A stretch of 64,000 nt of DNA from positions 186,001 through 250,000 of the forward strand of contig JAIQDT010002819.1 in the NCBI GenBank assembly GCA_021521415.1. The letters run 5' to 3'. This document shows, piece by piece, positions 35,276-45,827 of this stretch. This DNA comes from Bidens hawaiensis (Eukaryota; Streptophyta; Magnoliopsida; Asterales; Asteraceae). Every line of letters begins with the position of its first letter. Within the stretch, counting starts at the first letter, position 1. The position numbers and the translations under genes are program-made. The notes beneath the pieces are model-generated. The model searched no databases. It saw only the letters and a program-made list of their open reading frames with translations, and had not been told where the DNA came from.

Positions 35276-38200
35276 ATGTCTTCTAATAGTAGTAGAAAAC
35301 ATTCACGTAACGTCTCCGCTTCGTATGATGGCTTCGCCTCTGTTGAACAGTGCAAACGTCGCGAATCAATGCTTCGTGCTTCTACATCACGTGTGTCCAC
35401 ATATATCGACCTTGGTGACTGCTGTTGTGTTTGTCAGTTTTGTGGAGCGTATTTCTAGTATGCAGAACGTTCGTTGTCTACATCCCGTAATGGCAATCCA
35501 CGCAATACACAATGCTACAAAGGCGGCGACATCAAGCTTCCTTTTTTCAGGTCATATAGCCCTGCTATCGTTCAACTTTATGACCAACCTCATTTCCTTT
35601 CGAATATTCGTGCGTATAACTCTATGTTCTCTCTGACTTCTTTTGGTGCTAAAGTCGACAACTCCGTTAACACATCTTCCGGACCTTACGTTTTTAAAAT
35701 AGGTCAGATCCATCATTGGCTAGGCAGCCACGACACCCATAACGAGGTATCCAATAGACTCCGTTTCTTTTCCGGGGACACAGACTCTACTATAAGTCCC
35801 GATGTTGTATCGCTGCTGCTCACAGAACTTGAATCTAAGAATGAATTGGTCAAGCTTTTCCGCACGGCTTGAGACATCTGCCGGTCCACTGAGCTGCCTA
35901 CATTTTCAAGTCGTTTATATGCAGGTCCTCCTGAAAGATGTTATGACACCCCTGTGAATGACTGCATCGGCGCAATATTGCTGACGATGACCCTTCAACT
36001 GATCGCTATGACATTGTTATACGTCATAACGATGGGCCTCCGCAAAGAATAAGTAAACTACACCAGTTATATATGCCACTTCAGTATCCATTGTTGTTTA
36101 TTTATGGAGAAGCTGGACGGTCTCCGAGACTTCGATTACATGGACAAGCCTCAAATTGTGAAAAAAACCTAACAATGAATATGTATTACAGCTACCTGTT
36201 ACATGATTGTCAAAATCTTTATAGTATTCTTCTTAGAAGTGGCCACTTATTCCAGCAGTACTTGGTGGATGCGTACGTCTGTTTAGAAGAAAGCCGTCTT
36301 GAATACATAAAGGCAAAATCGAAAGACGTTTAGGACCGAGTTTTTACAAGGACTAAATGACGCCGTTCGGCGCGGTGACACCAATGGACGTGACATTGGG
36401 AAGAGAATGATTTTGCCCTCATCTTTCACTGGAGGGCCTCGGTACATGTATAAGCATTACCAAGACGCCCTTGCAATATGTCGCATTCATGGAAATCCAC
36501 AATATTTCATAACTTTTTTACGTGTAATGTCAAATGGCCTGAGATCGAAAGATATGTTCTCAATTTCCCTCACTTAAAGCACAAGATCGCCCAGACATAA
36601 TTGCAAGAGTCATTCAGCTTAAAGTTATCTCATTAGTTAAATTTCTAAGGACTCACAGGCCATTTGGTGAGGTGCCGGCTGAATTGTACACCATAGAGTT
36701 TCAAAAAAGAGGTTTGCCACATTGTCACCTACTTTTGTGGGTGACATCACCATACAAGATTCGTAACGCTGAACAACTAGATAGTTTCATTTCCGCTGAA
36801 ATACCCAACCCTGTAACAGAACCAACGTTACACAAAGTCATCACTGACTTTATGATACATGGTCCGTGTGGTCTCCTTAACCCTAACGCACCGTGCATGA
36901 AATCTGGTTGTTGCTCAAAAAAATTCCCAATATTGTCCAGCAACCATGTTTGACAAAAACGGTTACGCGCACTATAAAAGTCGCTCGGTTGGACACGTGT
37001 TTTGTAAAAACCATGTTGACATTGACAACGGTTACGTCGTGCCATACAATCGTGTATTGTCTTTGCACTTTCATGCTCACATAAATGTCGAGTACTGCGG
37101 CTGGAATATGATGATTAAGTACCTATTCAAGTACATATCAAAAGGAGCCGACCGCATACGTTACTCGATAAACTAAACACCCAACAACAACGTGGACGAA
37201 CCATCTACCAGTGACCCTCACGTGGATGAAATTTCAAACTTTGTAGACAGTCACTTCATCTGTCCACATGAAGCATCATGGAGGATCCTAAATTTCCCAA
37301 TTTATCACAGAAACCCGCCTGTACAGGCTTTGGCCGTACACCTACAAGATATGCAGAATGTTACTTTTAGAGACGACGACAGCGTTGAATCTGTGTTACA
37401 AAACTCCTTTTCAAAGAAAACTACTTTAACAGAATGGCTACGTAACAACCGTAACGACCCAAGTGGTAGGCAACGTACCTACGCTACGTGGACTATCTTT
37501 CGGAATATAGATGGGACGCAGGTGACAAGTTTTGGCTCAGAAGAAAAACGTCAACGAAACAACCCGCAATAGGAAGGCTAATATACATTCACCCAAGTTG
37601 TGGCGAAACGTTCTTTTTACGACTACTTCTATCACATCAAAGAGGCTGCCAGTCATTCAGGGATATACGTACTATAAACGGTCAACTAGCACCTACATTT
37701 AGAGACGCATGTCAGCTACTTAACCTTACTAGACGATGATAGAGAATGGTCGTCCACGTTTGAGGAAGCATCTGCTTGGGCCACTTCTTCAGAATTACGG
37801 TCGCTTTTTGCCCACATGCTTCAGTATTGTGACATATCAAATCCGCTACAACTTTGGGAACAACACTGGCACAAAATGGCAGACGATGCGCTTCACACAC
37901 ACCAACTTCTCATTTGTGATGACCAGAAACAGTACGTGCTACAAGAGCTTGAATTGCTACTGCGTACCGCTCCCATACCAGTTACGTTGTCCAAATATGG
38001 AATACCTTTACCTGATGCACATTCACTCCAATGCCTTAACAACAGACTTCTATTAGAGGAAAAAAACTACGACAGAGAAAGCCTATCACGTGAACACCAA
38101 TCACTCAAAAATCACCTTAACAGCCAACAGAAAACAATATACGACGATGTAATGTCAGCCGTAACCTCAAACACACAGCTTTTAGCTTTCATTTATGGTC

Positions 38201-39110
38201 ACGGTGGCACAGGCAAGACTTACTTATGGAACACAATCATTTCCGGGCTTCGTTAAGAAGGAAAAGTTGTCCTTGCAGTTGCTGCGTCTGGTATAGCATC
38301 GCTACTACTACCTGGTGGGAGGACCGCACATTCCAGATTCAAAATCCCGTTTGACCTCTACGATGAATCAACGTGCTCAGTCTCCAAAAACACACATCTC
38401 GCACAACTATTGACTGAGGCATCTATTATAATATGGGATGAAGCACCCATGAACGACCGCCGATGCTTTGAGTCGCTAGACAGATCCTTAAAAGATATAT
38501 TAAACAACGATCAATGCCCTTTCGGTGGCGCGGTGATTTTCAGACAAACATTACCAATCATACCCAAAGCCTCAAAAACAACCATCATCTCCTCTTCACT
38601 CCCACGATCATATCTATGGAACAAATTCGTTTTGTTTAAACTCACAGAAAACATGCGCCTTCAAAGACCTTCACTAACCTATCAAGAGAAAGAAGATATA
38701 GTCAAGTTTTCAGAGTGGGTTTTAGCAACAGGCGACGGAACCATTGGCACCCCAGACATCGAGGACCCAGACAGCCACCTAATTTGTTATGATGAAAATC
38801 AATCAATCAATCAATCAATCATGCCCAGTAAAATCCCACCGACAGCAAAGCTATAAGTAGGGTCTGGGGAGGGTGGGATGTAGGCACACCGTACCTCTAT
38901 CCAAAGGAATAAAGAGGTGGCTTCCAGAGAGACCCTCGGCTCTAAGAACATGCGTATGAAGCAAAATAAAGGAAAATAAAGCAAAATAAAGGAAATCAAA
39001 TTTTAACAGTTATATAAAAACTACTACTAATTATAATAATATTAATATTAATATTAATATTATTATATAATATTAATAATAAGATCACAGTTTAACAGCT
39101 ATATAAAAGC

Positions 39111-39145
<35 letters not shown>

Positions 39146-39995
39146 TATGCAAGGGAAATACCATTATGGTATGTGGACTAAATAAGTTAAGTCTAAGCCC
39201 TAAGGTATTCAATTCTCTCTAAAAATCCTTAACTTTAATCCTTAACTTTGTTATGATGAAAATGCACTCTACAATCTTATAAATTTCATATATGACAAAG
39301 AAACACTACGGAATCCATCCCCATAGTCACTTTCACGAAAAGCAATTGTCTGTCCCACAAATGAGAAGGTTCACAACATGAACACCTTAGTACATAACAT
39401 GTGTCCAGGAAGAACGGTTTGCTATCTAAGTTCAGACTCAATAACCCCCAACGAAGGCACTCACGTTGACCCATGTGCACTTTATCCGTCAGAGTACCTT
39501 AACATGCTGAACTTTAATGGTATGCCACCACATCGACTCGAGCTAAAGAAAAACACACCTATCATTCTACTCAGAAACATAAACCCAAACGATGGGCTAT
39601 GCAATGGCACCCGACTTATAGTTACACAACTACTTCCTAGAATAATTGAGGCAAAAATAATGACCGGTAATCGTATTGGTCGTCGTGTGTACATACCACG
39701 AATATCATTGACACATAAAGACAAAGAACTTCCGTTTTCTTTCAAAAGGAAGCAATTTCCTGTGAAACTGTGCTACGCAATGTCCATTAACAAAAGTCAA
39801 GGCCAGTCACTAGACAAAATTGGTGTATATCTTCCCAAACCCGTTTTTAGCCATGGTCAACTATACGTAGCATTATCAAGAGCTACAGCCCCAGATGCAC
39901 TAAAAATTCTCATTGTACCACAAGAAAACTATGCACCGTCTACAACAAAGAATATTGTTTACTACGACTTTATCTACAGCGTAAATAGTCGTTAG
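35276..39995 (+). pseudogene. Helitron Rep/helicase (HUH Rep plus PIF1-type helicase)
   Basis: The N-terminal region (35276-35870) has a zinc-binding-like CVCQFCGAYF and the IRAYNSMFSLTSFGAKVDNS block of Helitron proteins. Rep follows: ILPSSFTGGPRYM-type sequence (about 36400), the HUH motif in FQKRGLPHCHLLLW (36720-36728) and the two catalytic tyrosines in KYLFKYISKG (near 37120 and 37132). The helicase has Walker A GHGGTGKT (38197-38220), Walker B IIWDEAPM (about 38430) and a C-terminal block ending in [14 protein letters not shown] and YVALSRA (39770-39890). The full protein would nick DNA, start rolling-circle transfer and unwind it. Stops and frameshifts recur (35456, 35870, 36331, 38254 and others) and a 447-bp insertion splits the helicase, so it is dead. 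The gene start is the ATG at 35276, just after a possible acceptor. Confidence 0.9.
38800..39246 (-). mobile_element. SINE-like retroposon inserted in the helicase, 17-bp TSD
   Basis: Exactly the same 17 bases (tttgttatgatgaaaat) lie at 38783-38799 and 39247-39263, and the helicase frame resumes in phase after the second copy. This is a target-primed insertion. The left edge is a (CAAT)n run followed by a segment (atgcccagtaaaatcccacc ... ggtctggggagggtggg ... agaccctcggctc). I recognise it as the family of plant Au-like SINEs in reverse orientation, so the tail is on the left. The right 290 bp are AT-rich with (AAT)n and may be extra 5' sequence or a second piece. Confidence 0.72.
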
Positions 39996-41008
39996 TTTAA
40001 TAACGTACATAGGTCCGCCATACATGTACAGCATAATAACATACATATGTTACCCATACGTGTTTGTATTGTACATAAACTCCAGTGTACAGAGCGTTAT
40101 ACGTTTGCCAATACTTATATATCTTCTAAAACAACAGATGGAACACCAACAAATTAATGACATTAAGGTCGGCACTCCTCCCGGCCCCCTCGAAGTAAGA
40201 ATAATAAAGAAATGGATACCACATGCACGACGACAAGACCTATGCTACCTATTTGTGGATGTCCATGTACGTACTATATGCTATTCTACCTACATATTAT
40301 TAGCTGTCATTTATTTTAACTCACCTTTTCTTTTATCATAACAGGGAAACGCCATTGAGGCCATTGCAGACGCCACGGATGAATCATACTTTGACAGTCA
40401 TCAGCGTTGAATCATGCTACTGTATAAGAGAAACGCTGGCAGTTGCTGCAAAAAACTACCAACCGGCTGTCTCACATGAGGCTTCACTTTCCATGGGAAG
40501 AAGCGCTATCTTTACCCCCATACAAAACGACAACATCCCATCATACCACTTCGAATTTGTATCACAAAAGAACCAAAACAACTTGCAGGTAAAAACTTTT
40601 AGGTATTCTTTTAACCCCCGTATCAACTGCAACTACATGATCTAACATATCCAAACATTAAAATCATGACTAGAATCTCCAAAATTCATTATCATACATG
40701 ATCCATTATCATACTTATTTTTCTTTTCTTTTCTTGGCTTAAAAATACACGTGTACAGTAACCCTTTCATTGGTTGTGGTTTTGGGCGTAGGTTGGTGCC
40801 TATCAGTCAAATAAAGGCTTAAGCCAATGGTCAGAACATTAATAAATGATATCTTAAAATTTCACTTTTAGTGTCAGAAAAGTAAATGCAATAATCTATA
40901 GATAATAATTAAATATTAAGAAAATACTTCTAAAGCAAGTGGGTGTAGATTGAGGTGAGAAATGGTTGATGCGGTAAGGGTGTGTAGTGAGCGGTAAAAC
41001 AGGTGACA

Positions 41009-41025
41009 GGGGGGGGGGGGGGGGG
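41009..41025 (+). repeat. G17 homopolymer
   Basis: Seventeen consecutive G bases lie in an intron of the RPA-like gene. They could form a G-quadruplex, or the length could be a sequencing artefact. Confidence 0.8.
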
Positions 41026-41105
41026 CGGACGTATATTTGTCGCCCATGATGTGTAGGTTTATATTATTATTCTATTACTATGTGTGATACACACACACAC
41101 ATACA

Positions 41106-41301
41106 GGGGAGGGTTAACGTACAAATGAAATTAACGTGCTAAACATGAGAATCAAGTAGAGTAATTATATATACAAGTAGAGTAATTATGTAATTACACC
41201 ATAGAGTAATTACGTAATTACTCTATGATGTAATTACATAATTACTTTACTTGATTCTCACGTTTAGCACGTTAATTTCATTTGTATTTGATCCAAACCC
41301 T
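41106..41301. mobile_element. Foldback MITE, ~195 bp, in an RPA-like gene intron
   Basis: The left arm (acaaatgaaattaacgtgct, then aaacatgagaatcaag) is the near-perfect reverse complement of the right arm (cttgattctcacgtttagc, then acgttaatttcatttgt). The ends are AGGGTT and AACCCT. The centre repeats tagagtaatta/taattactcta palindromes, so the whole unit folds on itself. (CA)n tracts lie on both sides. Confidence 0.8.
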
Positions 41302-41332
<31 letters not shown>

Positions 41333-43000
41333 CACATAGCCCATAGAACCTAACATGGTTATTCAACAAACAGACTTTATCGGTCGTATCGAAAATGTCA
41401 CACCCGTACACAACAGAGGTGGAAAACCGATGAGGAAGATAGCCCTACAAGATCACAGGTACATAAATAACGTTAAGACATAACAACCAAGAACATATAC
41501 TGACCTACATATGCAGGAGAAACATTATTGAGGTCACCTTCTGGAGAGGACAACTGTCTCATGTTGAGGGAGACATACCGGTTGGTGAAATAATGGCGGT
41601 AGCAGGAACATCGGTCACCAAATTCACAGGTAACATGCCCGTTTTCCCCCCCTAAAATTCATATACTTGACACAACAATCTAATACAATTTGTCTTCCTG
41701 CTGTCTCACAAATAGCCACAAACACATCCACAGAAATTCTACAACTGGAAAGTAATGAGGCTACAACCACAACCATTAATCCTCCGATTCCCAACATTGA
41801 AGCATACAAGAACAGGTACATTAAAAAAACTTTATCAAACTCTGCATTATTCATAAACCGTTAGCAAAAACTCTGTCAGCCAACAACAAAACCGTATGTA
41901 ACAGGTACATTGACATACCCGCTTACACATCACCAACACAAGCAGGTGCATTGACTACCATTGCTGATATGCTTAAAAACAACAACGTTAGTTCCCACAA
42001 CTAAACTACTATTACTCTAATAATATTAACGCAATTACGATTACAAGTTATCTAACTAATGAAACAAACTACCTTTACTGCGCTTCACATGCGAAGCCTC
42101 AATAACAAATTTCGACACAAGCCGACCATGGTACTACACAAAATGCAGCATCTGCAACAAAAGATCACAACTCCAGTTCCTAGAAGAACCAACTTTCGAA
42201 TGCCGAGATCATTTCAGAAAGCAGGAATCAAACATCATGTAAGTCACAACATCCTACACATAATAACACGATAAAAACAACTGACCACATAACTATGACA
42301 GGTATTGTGTAAACGCCACCATAGAAGACAAAACTGGAAGTGTTAAGGCAGTTTTCTTCAACGAATCCATGACGAGCATCTTGAACATAAGCTGCAAAGA
42401 ACTAACACTTAAACGGCGCCGCACGGACGCGTACACCATCAGAAATGCTTGCTATTAAAGGTGTTCCAATCAAAATGAGCGTGACACTCAAACAAGACAA
42501 GACGGTCAATGTGAACAACACAACGGCTGCTACACTGTCTCCAAACACACCAGACCCCAAGACACCCAAAAACAAATACACTATGCAATCACCAGGTAAA
42601 GTCTAAAGTCTGTTGAACTATAAAACTGTATACCATTTCAGCTTACTAACTTTAAGTACATACAGGAGACGTTCAGGCACCAAAGAAAGCAAAGCAGTAA
42701 ATCAAGTTAACAGACGCATCTTTTTGACAGCCAACATGGCAGCTAATATTTTGGTCTACCACATCCCAAATACTTTTGTAACCTGATACCTTAACATATG
42801 GGCTGCAGCATATGTATAGCAGCCATTTGGCAGGTTATGTAATATGCCTACTGCTTAGGTTAATGCGAACTATAACAACGCTTTTAACTACTGCCAAAAA
42901 TAGGTATCAAACAATGGCTGTAGCAACTAAACTCAATATGTAGTAAATTATGTTTGCTTTTACATCTCATGCCCACATCAAAATGACACTAACATCAACA

Positions 43001-43031
43001 ACGCGCGGCAACACGCGGGTTATAACCCTTG
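43001..43031 (+). other. Probable Helitron 3' terminus
   Basis: CGCG at 43002-43005 and 43014-43017 can form a hairpin, overlapping the perfect palindrome GGGTTATAACCC (43017-43028). CTTG then follows where CTRR is expected. The layout fits a Helitron end, but the third base is T and not a purine, which suggests mutation. Confidence 0.5.
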
Positions 43032-43032
43032 T

Positions 43033-43288
43033 TTATTTCAAACCGTAATTGTTTAAAAGGGAGTTGTATTAAAAATAAAGTTTTTCTTTTAAAGCTGTAT
43101 TAGCAACGTTCCGGTTATTTCATGCAGTGCTAAATAATTGCCGTTTGTTCGACACTTATGATATTGTTTTGTAAGTTTGGAATATAACAGAACTTGGTCA
43201 AGAGTTTTTGCTCCCTGTTCTTTCCTTCGAATAAGAGGGGCCCCTTCTCCTTTGATCACGACTCATGATCAATCAAAGTTTATATATA
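43033..43288. other. Spacer between the Helitron and the copia stack
   Basis: Nothing recognised. It ends with the cttca target copy of the outer copia element (43289-43293). Confidence 0.6.
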
Positions 43289-43293
43289 CTTCA

Positions 43294-43515
43294 TGTTAAA
43301 GAATGAAAATATCCTGCCTTGTTATATCGCCATTTACTTGTATATGTAAGTTTGAATATGTTCATGTTTATCTCTAACTTAGTCAAAAATAGGTTGTTGA
43401 GTTTAGCTTGTATAGCTCTTGTTTTATCTCATGTAAATCAGTATATTTATACCCCTTTCAGTAATGGAAACAATAAGCTTTTCATTTCTATTATAATCTC
43501 TATGTTACCTTTACA
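43294..43515 (+). repeat. 5' LTR of the outer copia
   Basis: It runs TGTTAAAG...TTTACA. Its partner is 59149-59370. It is followed at once by TGGTATCAGAG (43516-43526), the Met-tRNA primer site. The young copia inserted only 16 bp inside this boundary. Confidence 0.92.
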
Positions 43516-43531
43516 TGGTATCAGAGAAAGG

Positions 43532-44479
43532 TGTTGGAATATCGTATGCCCGAGACACGTAATTAGGTTAATGTGGCTAGTTGTGTTTGATCCAAGTCGG
43601 GTCATACCCAATAACGAGTTAGACACACACCAATTATGTATTTGTTGAGATATGATCTATAAAACAAATACAGAACACGACACATTCAGAAATCGGGTTT
43701 CTGAATAATTACTTGAAAGTGTTAAATAAATTCATTGGTTAATTTATTTATTCAAATAATTATTATTGGAATGATTATTTAATTATATGTTCTTTTATAA
43801 AATGGTTTATAAAAGATGGGGTGTTTATATATTTTATAATGTATAAAATAAATAAAAAAAAAAAAAAAAAAAAAATATATTGGGGCCGGTTTTAGGGTGG
43901 GCCCCACACCCCATGTCTTGGTCAAATCTTGAGTATGGGTTACTTAAACCAAAATACCTAACATCAACTAACATCATGGGATTTGAATGATGATAAGGTA
44001 TGAAAGATCAAGATGATTATTGATATATATATTTTCAAGTAAACAAAAATAAAGACACAACTCTTCCTTTCTTTCTTTCTTGTTTACGGCCAAAAGAAAA
44101 AGGAAGGGCTCGGGTCTCGTTTTTTCGTGTTCAAGCTTCCTAGCATAGCTCGGTGTGTGTTGGAGACTCGGGGTATATTCCGTTTGAGGTTTTTCCTTTG
44201 AAAGTCTAGCATTCACATCATCATCTTCTTCAACCATCTACTAAACTCTTAAAGGGTTAAGAATGTAAGTATTTACTAGCTTGATAGTTTAGCTTTTCCG
44301 TATCATTTGATCCTTGCTTCGGGTTTCTAGTAAATAGATTATTGGTAATCTTATAACATGAATAAACTAGGTTATTCATGAACATATACATATGTTTAGT
44401 TTGTAAATATCACGCTTCCGCCTTAATTGTGACTAGTTAAATGGTTAACTAAGCTTGTTAATTTCATAGAAACCCAACA
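43532..44479 (+). repeat. 5' LTR of the young copia, with a string of five hairpins
   Basis: Consecutive perfect or wobble-paired hairpins: 43685-43705 (8 bp, loop TCGGG), 43723-43750 (10 bp, CATTGGTT), 43754-43780 (11 bp, ATTGG), 43791-43816 (11 bp, ATGG) and 43830-43850 (9 bp, ATG). Further ones are 43881-43906 (TGGGGCC/GGCCCCA), 44357-44380 (9 bp), 44381-44396 and 44434-44451 (TAGTTAA/TTAACTA, loop ATGG). A longer-range pair ATTTACTAG/CTAGTAAAT spans 44268-44335. The minus-strand frame at 43974-44237 is a shadow repeated in the other LTR. Confidence 0.9.
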
Positions 44480-44660
44480 AATGGCATCAAGAGCCGGGAT
44501 ACGGGAAACTAAGCTTCGGGTTCTCGGTTTTATATTTTTTCCCCTTGAAAGATTTTATACAAAAATTAACATGCATGATTTTTTTTGTATTTAATCTTGT
44601 TATTGTTTTTGGCTTTGTTCAAAAAAAAAAAAAAAAAAAAAAAAATTAAAACCGAGTAAA

Positions 44661-44870
44661 TGGGCCGAAGCCCAATTCGGGTGAATTTGGGCCGAAGCCC
44701 ACTTTAATATGGTTATTGGGCTAACCGGAAATTAAAGGGAAAAACTATATGGGCCGAAGCCCATTTTTGGTTAAATGGGCCGAGCCCATGAGTTTTTTTA
44801 ATTGGGCCGAAGCCCATGTGTTTTGCACATGTGGGCCGAAGCCCATAATCACGTTATTGGGTCAAGCCCA
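44661..44870 (+). repeat. Leader array of GGGCCGAAGCCC mini-hairpins
   Basis: The unit TGGGCCGAAGCCCA is repeated at 44661, 44688, 44750, 44803 and 44832. Variants lie at 44775-44789 (loop CGA) and 44858-44870 (loop TCAA). Each can form a 5-6 bp GC stem closed by CGAA. Related gggcc/gcccaa words continue to 45300. Confidence 0.8.
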
Positions 44871-45583
44871 AATTGGGTTGGACTAGGCCCGATAAAGCCA
44901 AGGGGTTTTGGAACGGGTTCCTAAGACATAACGGGTTATGTTTGTTAATACTAGACCGAGCCGTAGACCAAGTGGATGTTTGTTTGTGGTTGATGTTGTG
45001 ATTGTAGTTAATTATTCAAGTTTCGGTTTGTAATAATTAATTAGGGGCAATTTTGTAATTTTGTAATTATTTATTCATATGGGTATGTAATAAATAGGTT
45101 ATTTGTAATATCTTTATTTTATAGAAAAATGTATTAGGACATTTATTTTGTAAAATAAAGAAGATTGCAAAATTGGAAGTTTGGGCCTAATTGGGCCGGG
45201 TATGGTAATAATGGGTCTCACAAGCCCATTAAGGGATTCAAGCCCAAAAGGACCTAAGCCCACCAATTGAGCCCAAATGGAAGCTTATGGAAGCTAAGGC
45301 CCAAGTTCAAGCCCAGTGGATCACAACGGGGTTGAAGAAGATGCTCGAAGCATTTGGATGCGGGATCGAGTGGGAGCTACAACATCCATGTGTCATGTGT
45401 CCCTTAGGATTGGACCTAAGACACACACTTGTTTCGGCTAACAAGTGTGGTCTAATTTAGTGGCTCGTGTCTAGTATAATTGTGTATGCTTGTTAATTGA
45501 TTGTTTGATTGTGTGGTTGTTAGATATTAGGATATCAACTTCGTCACATAGAATTAATTAACAAAGCATAAAACGGGTTCTAA

Positions 45584-45702
45584 TAATTATCGGTAATTAC
45601 GTGACACATAGTTTAATAAAATGGATTTATTAACTAGCCGTCTCACGCCCATAATAAAATGGCTTTATTATAAATTAGAATTTTGAAAAATGGTTTCAAA
45701 AT
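45584..45702 (+). repeat. Leader hairpins with ATGG-type loops
   Basis: 45584-45599 (TAATTA/TAATTA, loop TCGG), 45613-45633 (8 bp, loop ATGGA), 45651-45671 (8 bp, ATGGC) and 45680-45702 (9 bp, AATGG). Stems differ while the loop word ATGG recurs, as in the LTR. Confidence 0.75.
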
Positions 45703-45827
45703 ATCGTGTTACTAAATGCATGTTAGAACATGATTTAAAGTTTTACAACTAGAATTATTAAAACTAAAAATTCCCTTTTTAAAATTAAGGATAATAAGTT
45801 AAAACACCATCCTTTTGTATAACGCTT

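Larger units (their letters stand above)
40138..42700 (+). pseudogene. RPA70-like (replication protein A large subunit) gene of the Helitron, multi-exon
   Basis: The first exon 40138-40266 encodes an OB-fold start (PLEVRIIKKW). Further exons with GT-AG borders lie at 40345-40588 (frameshift near 40408), 41373-41458 (DFIGRIENVTPV..GGKPMRKIALQD, OB-fold B), 41517-41630 (IIEVTFWRGQL), about 41711-41815, 41905-41987 and roughly 42050-42239. The last of these has the zinc ribbon WYYTKCSICNKR...FECRDH. Next comes 42301 onward (YCVNATIEDKTGSVKAVFFNE, C-terminal OB). It ends with a basic PKKAKQ and TAA at 42698. RPA binds single-stranded DNA, and Helitron copies are thought to protect transfer intermediates. 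The structure is largely intact, but the frameshift makes a full product unlikely. Confidence 0.78.
35276..43032 (+). mobile_element. Decayed Helitron with Rep/helicase and RPA-like genes; 5' end not located
   Basis: A RepHel pseudogene followed by an RPA-like gene in the same orientation is the classic plant autonomous Helitron layout. A GC-rich hairpin zone (43001-43028) ends in ccCTTG, close to the CTRR terminus of Helitrons. The TC 5' terminus must lie upstream of 35276, possibly at 33.7-35.0 kb. Later insertions inside it are a SINE-like unit (38800-39246) and a foldback MITE (41106-41301). Confidence 0.82.

Noticed and set aside
36725..37084. Antisense and alternative-frame open frames across the Helitron Rep region
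   Set aside because: They are shadows of the Rep coding sequence; only the plus frames with the HUH and two-tyrosine motifs match a family.
43974..44237. 87-codon minus-strand frame, repeated at 51527-51790
   Set aside because: It is identical because it lies in the two copia LTRs. No protein family is recognised and it is antisense to the element.
44661..44870. Rho-independent terminators
   Set aside because: The GC hairpins have no T-runs after them and this is a eukaryotic retroelement leader.
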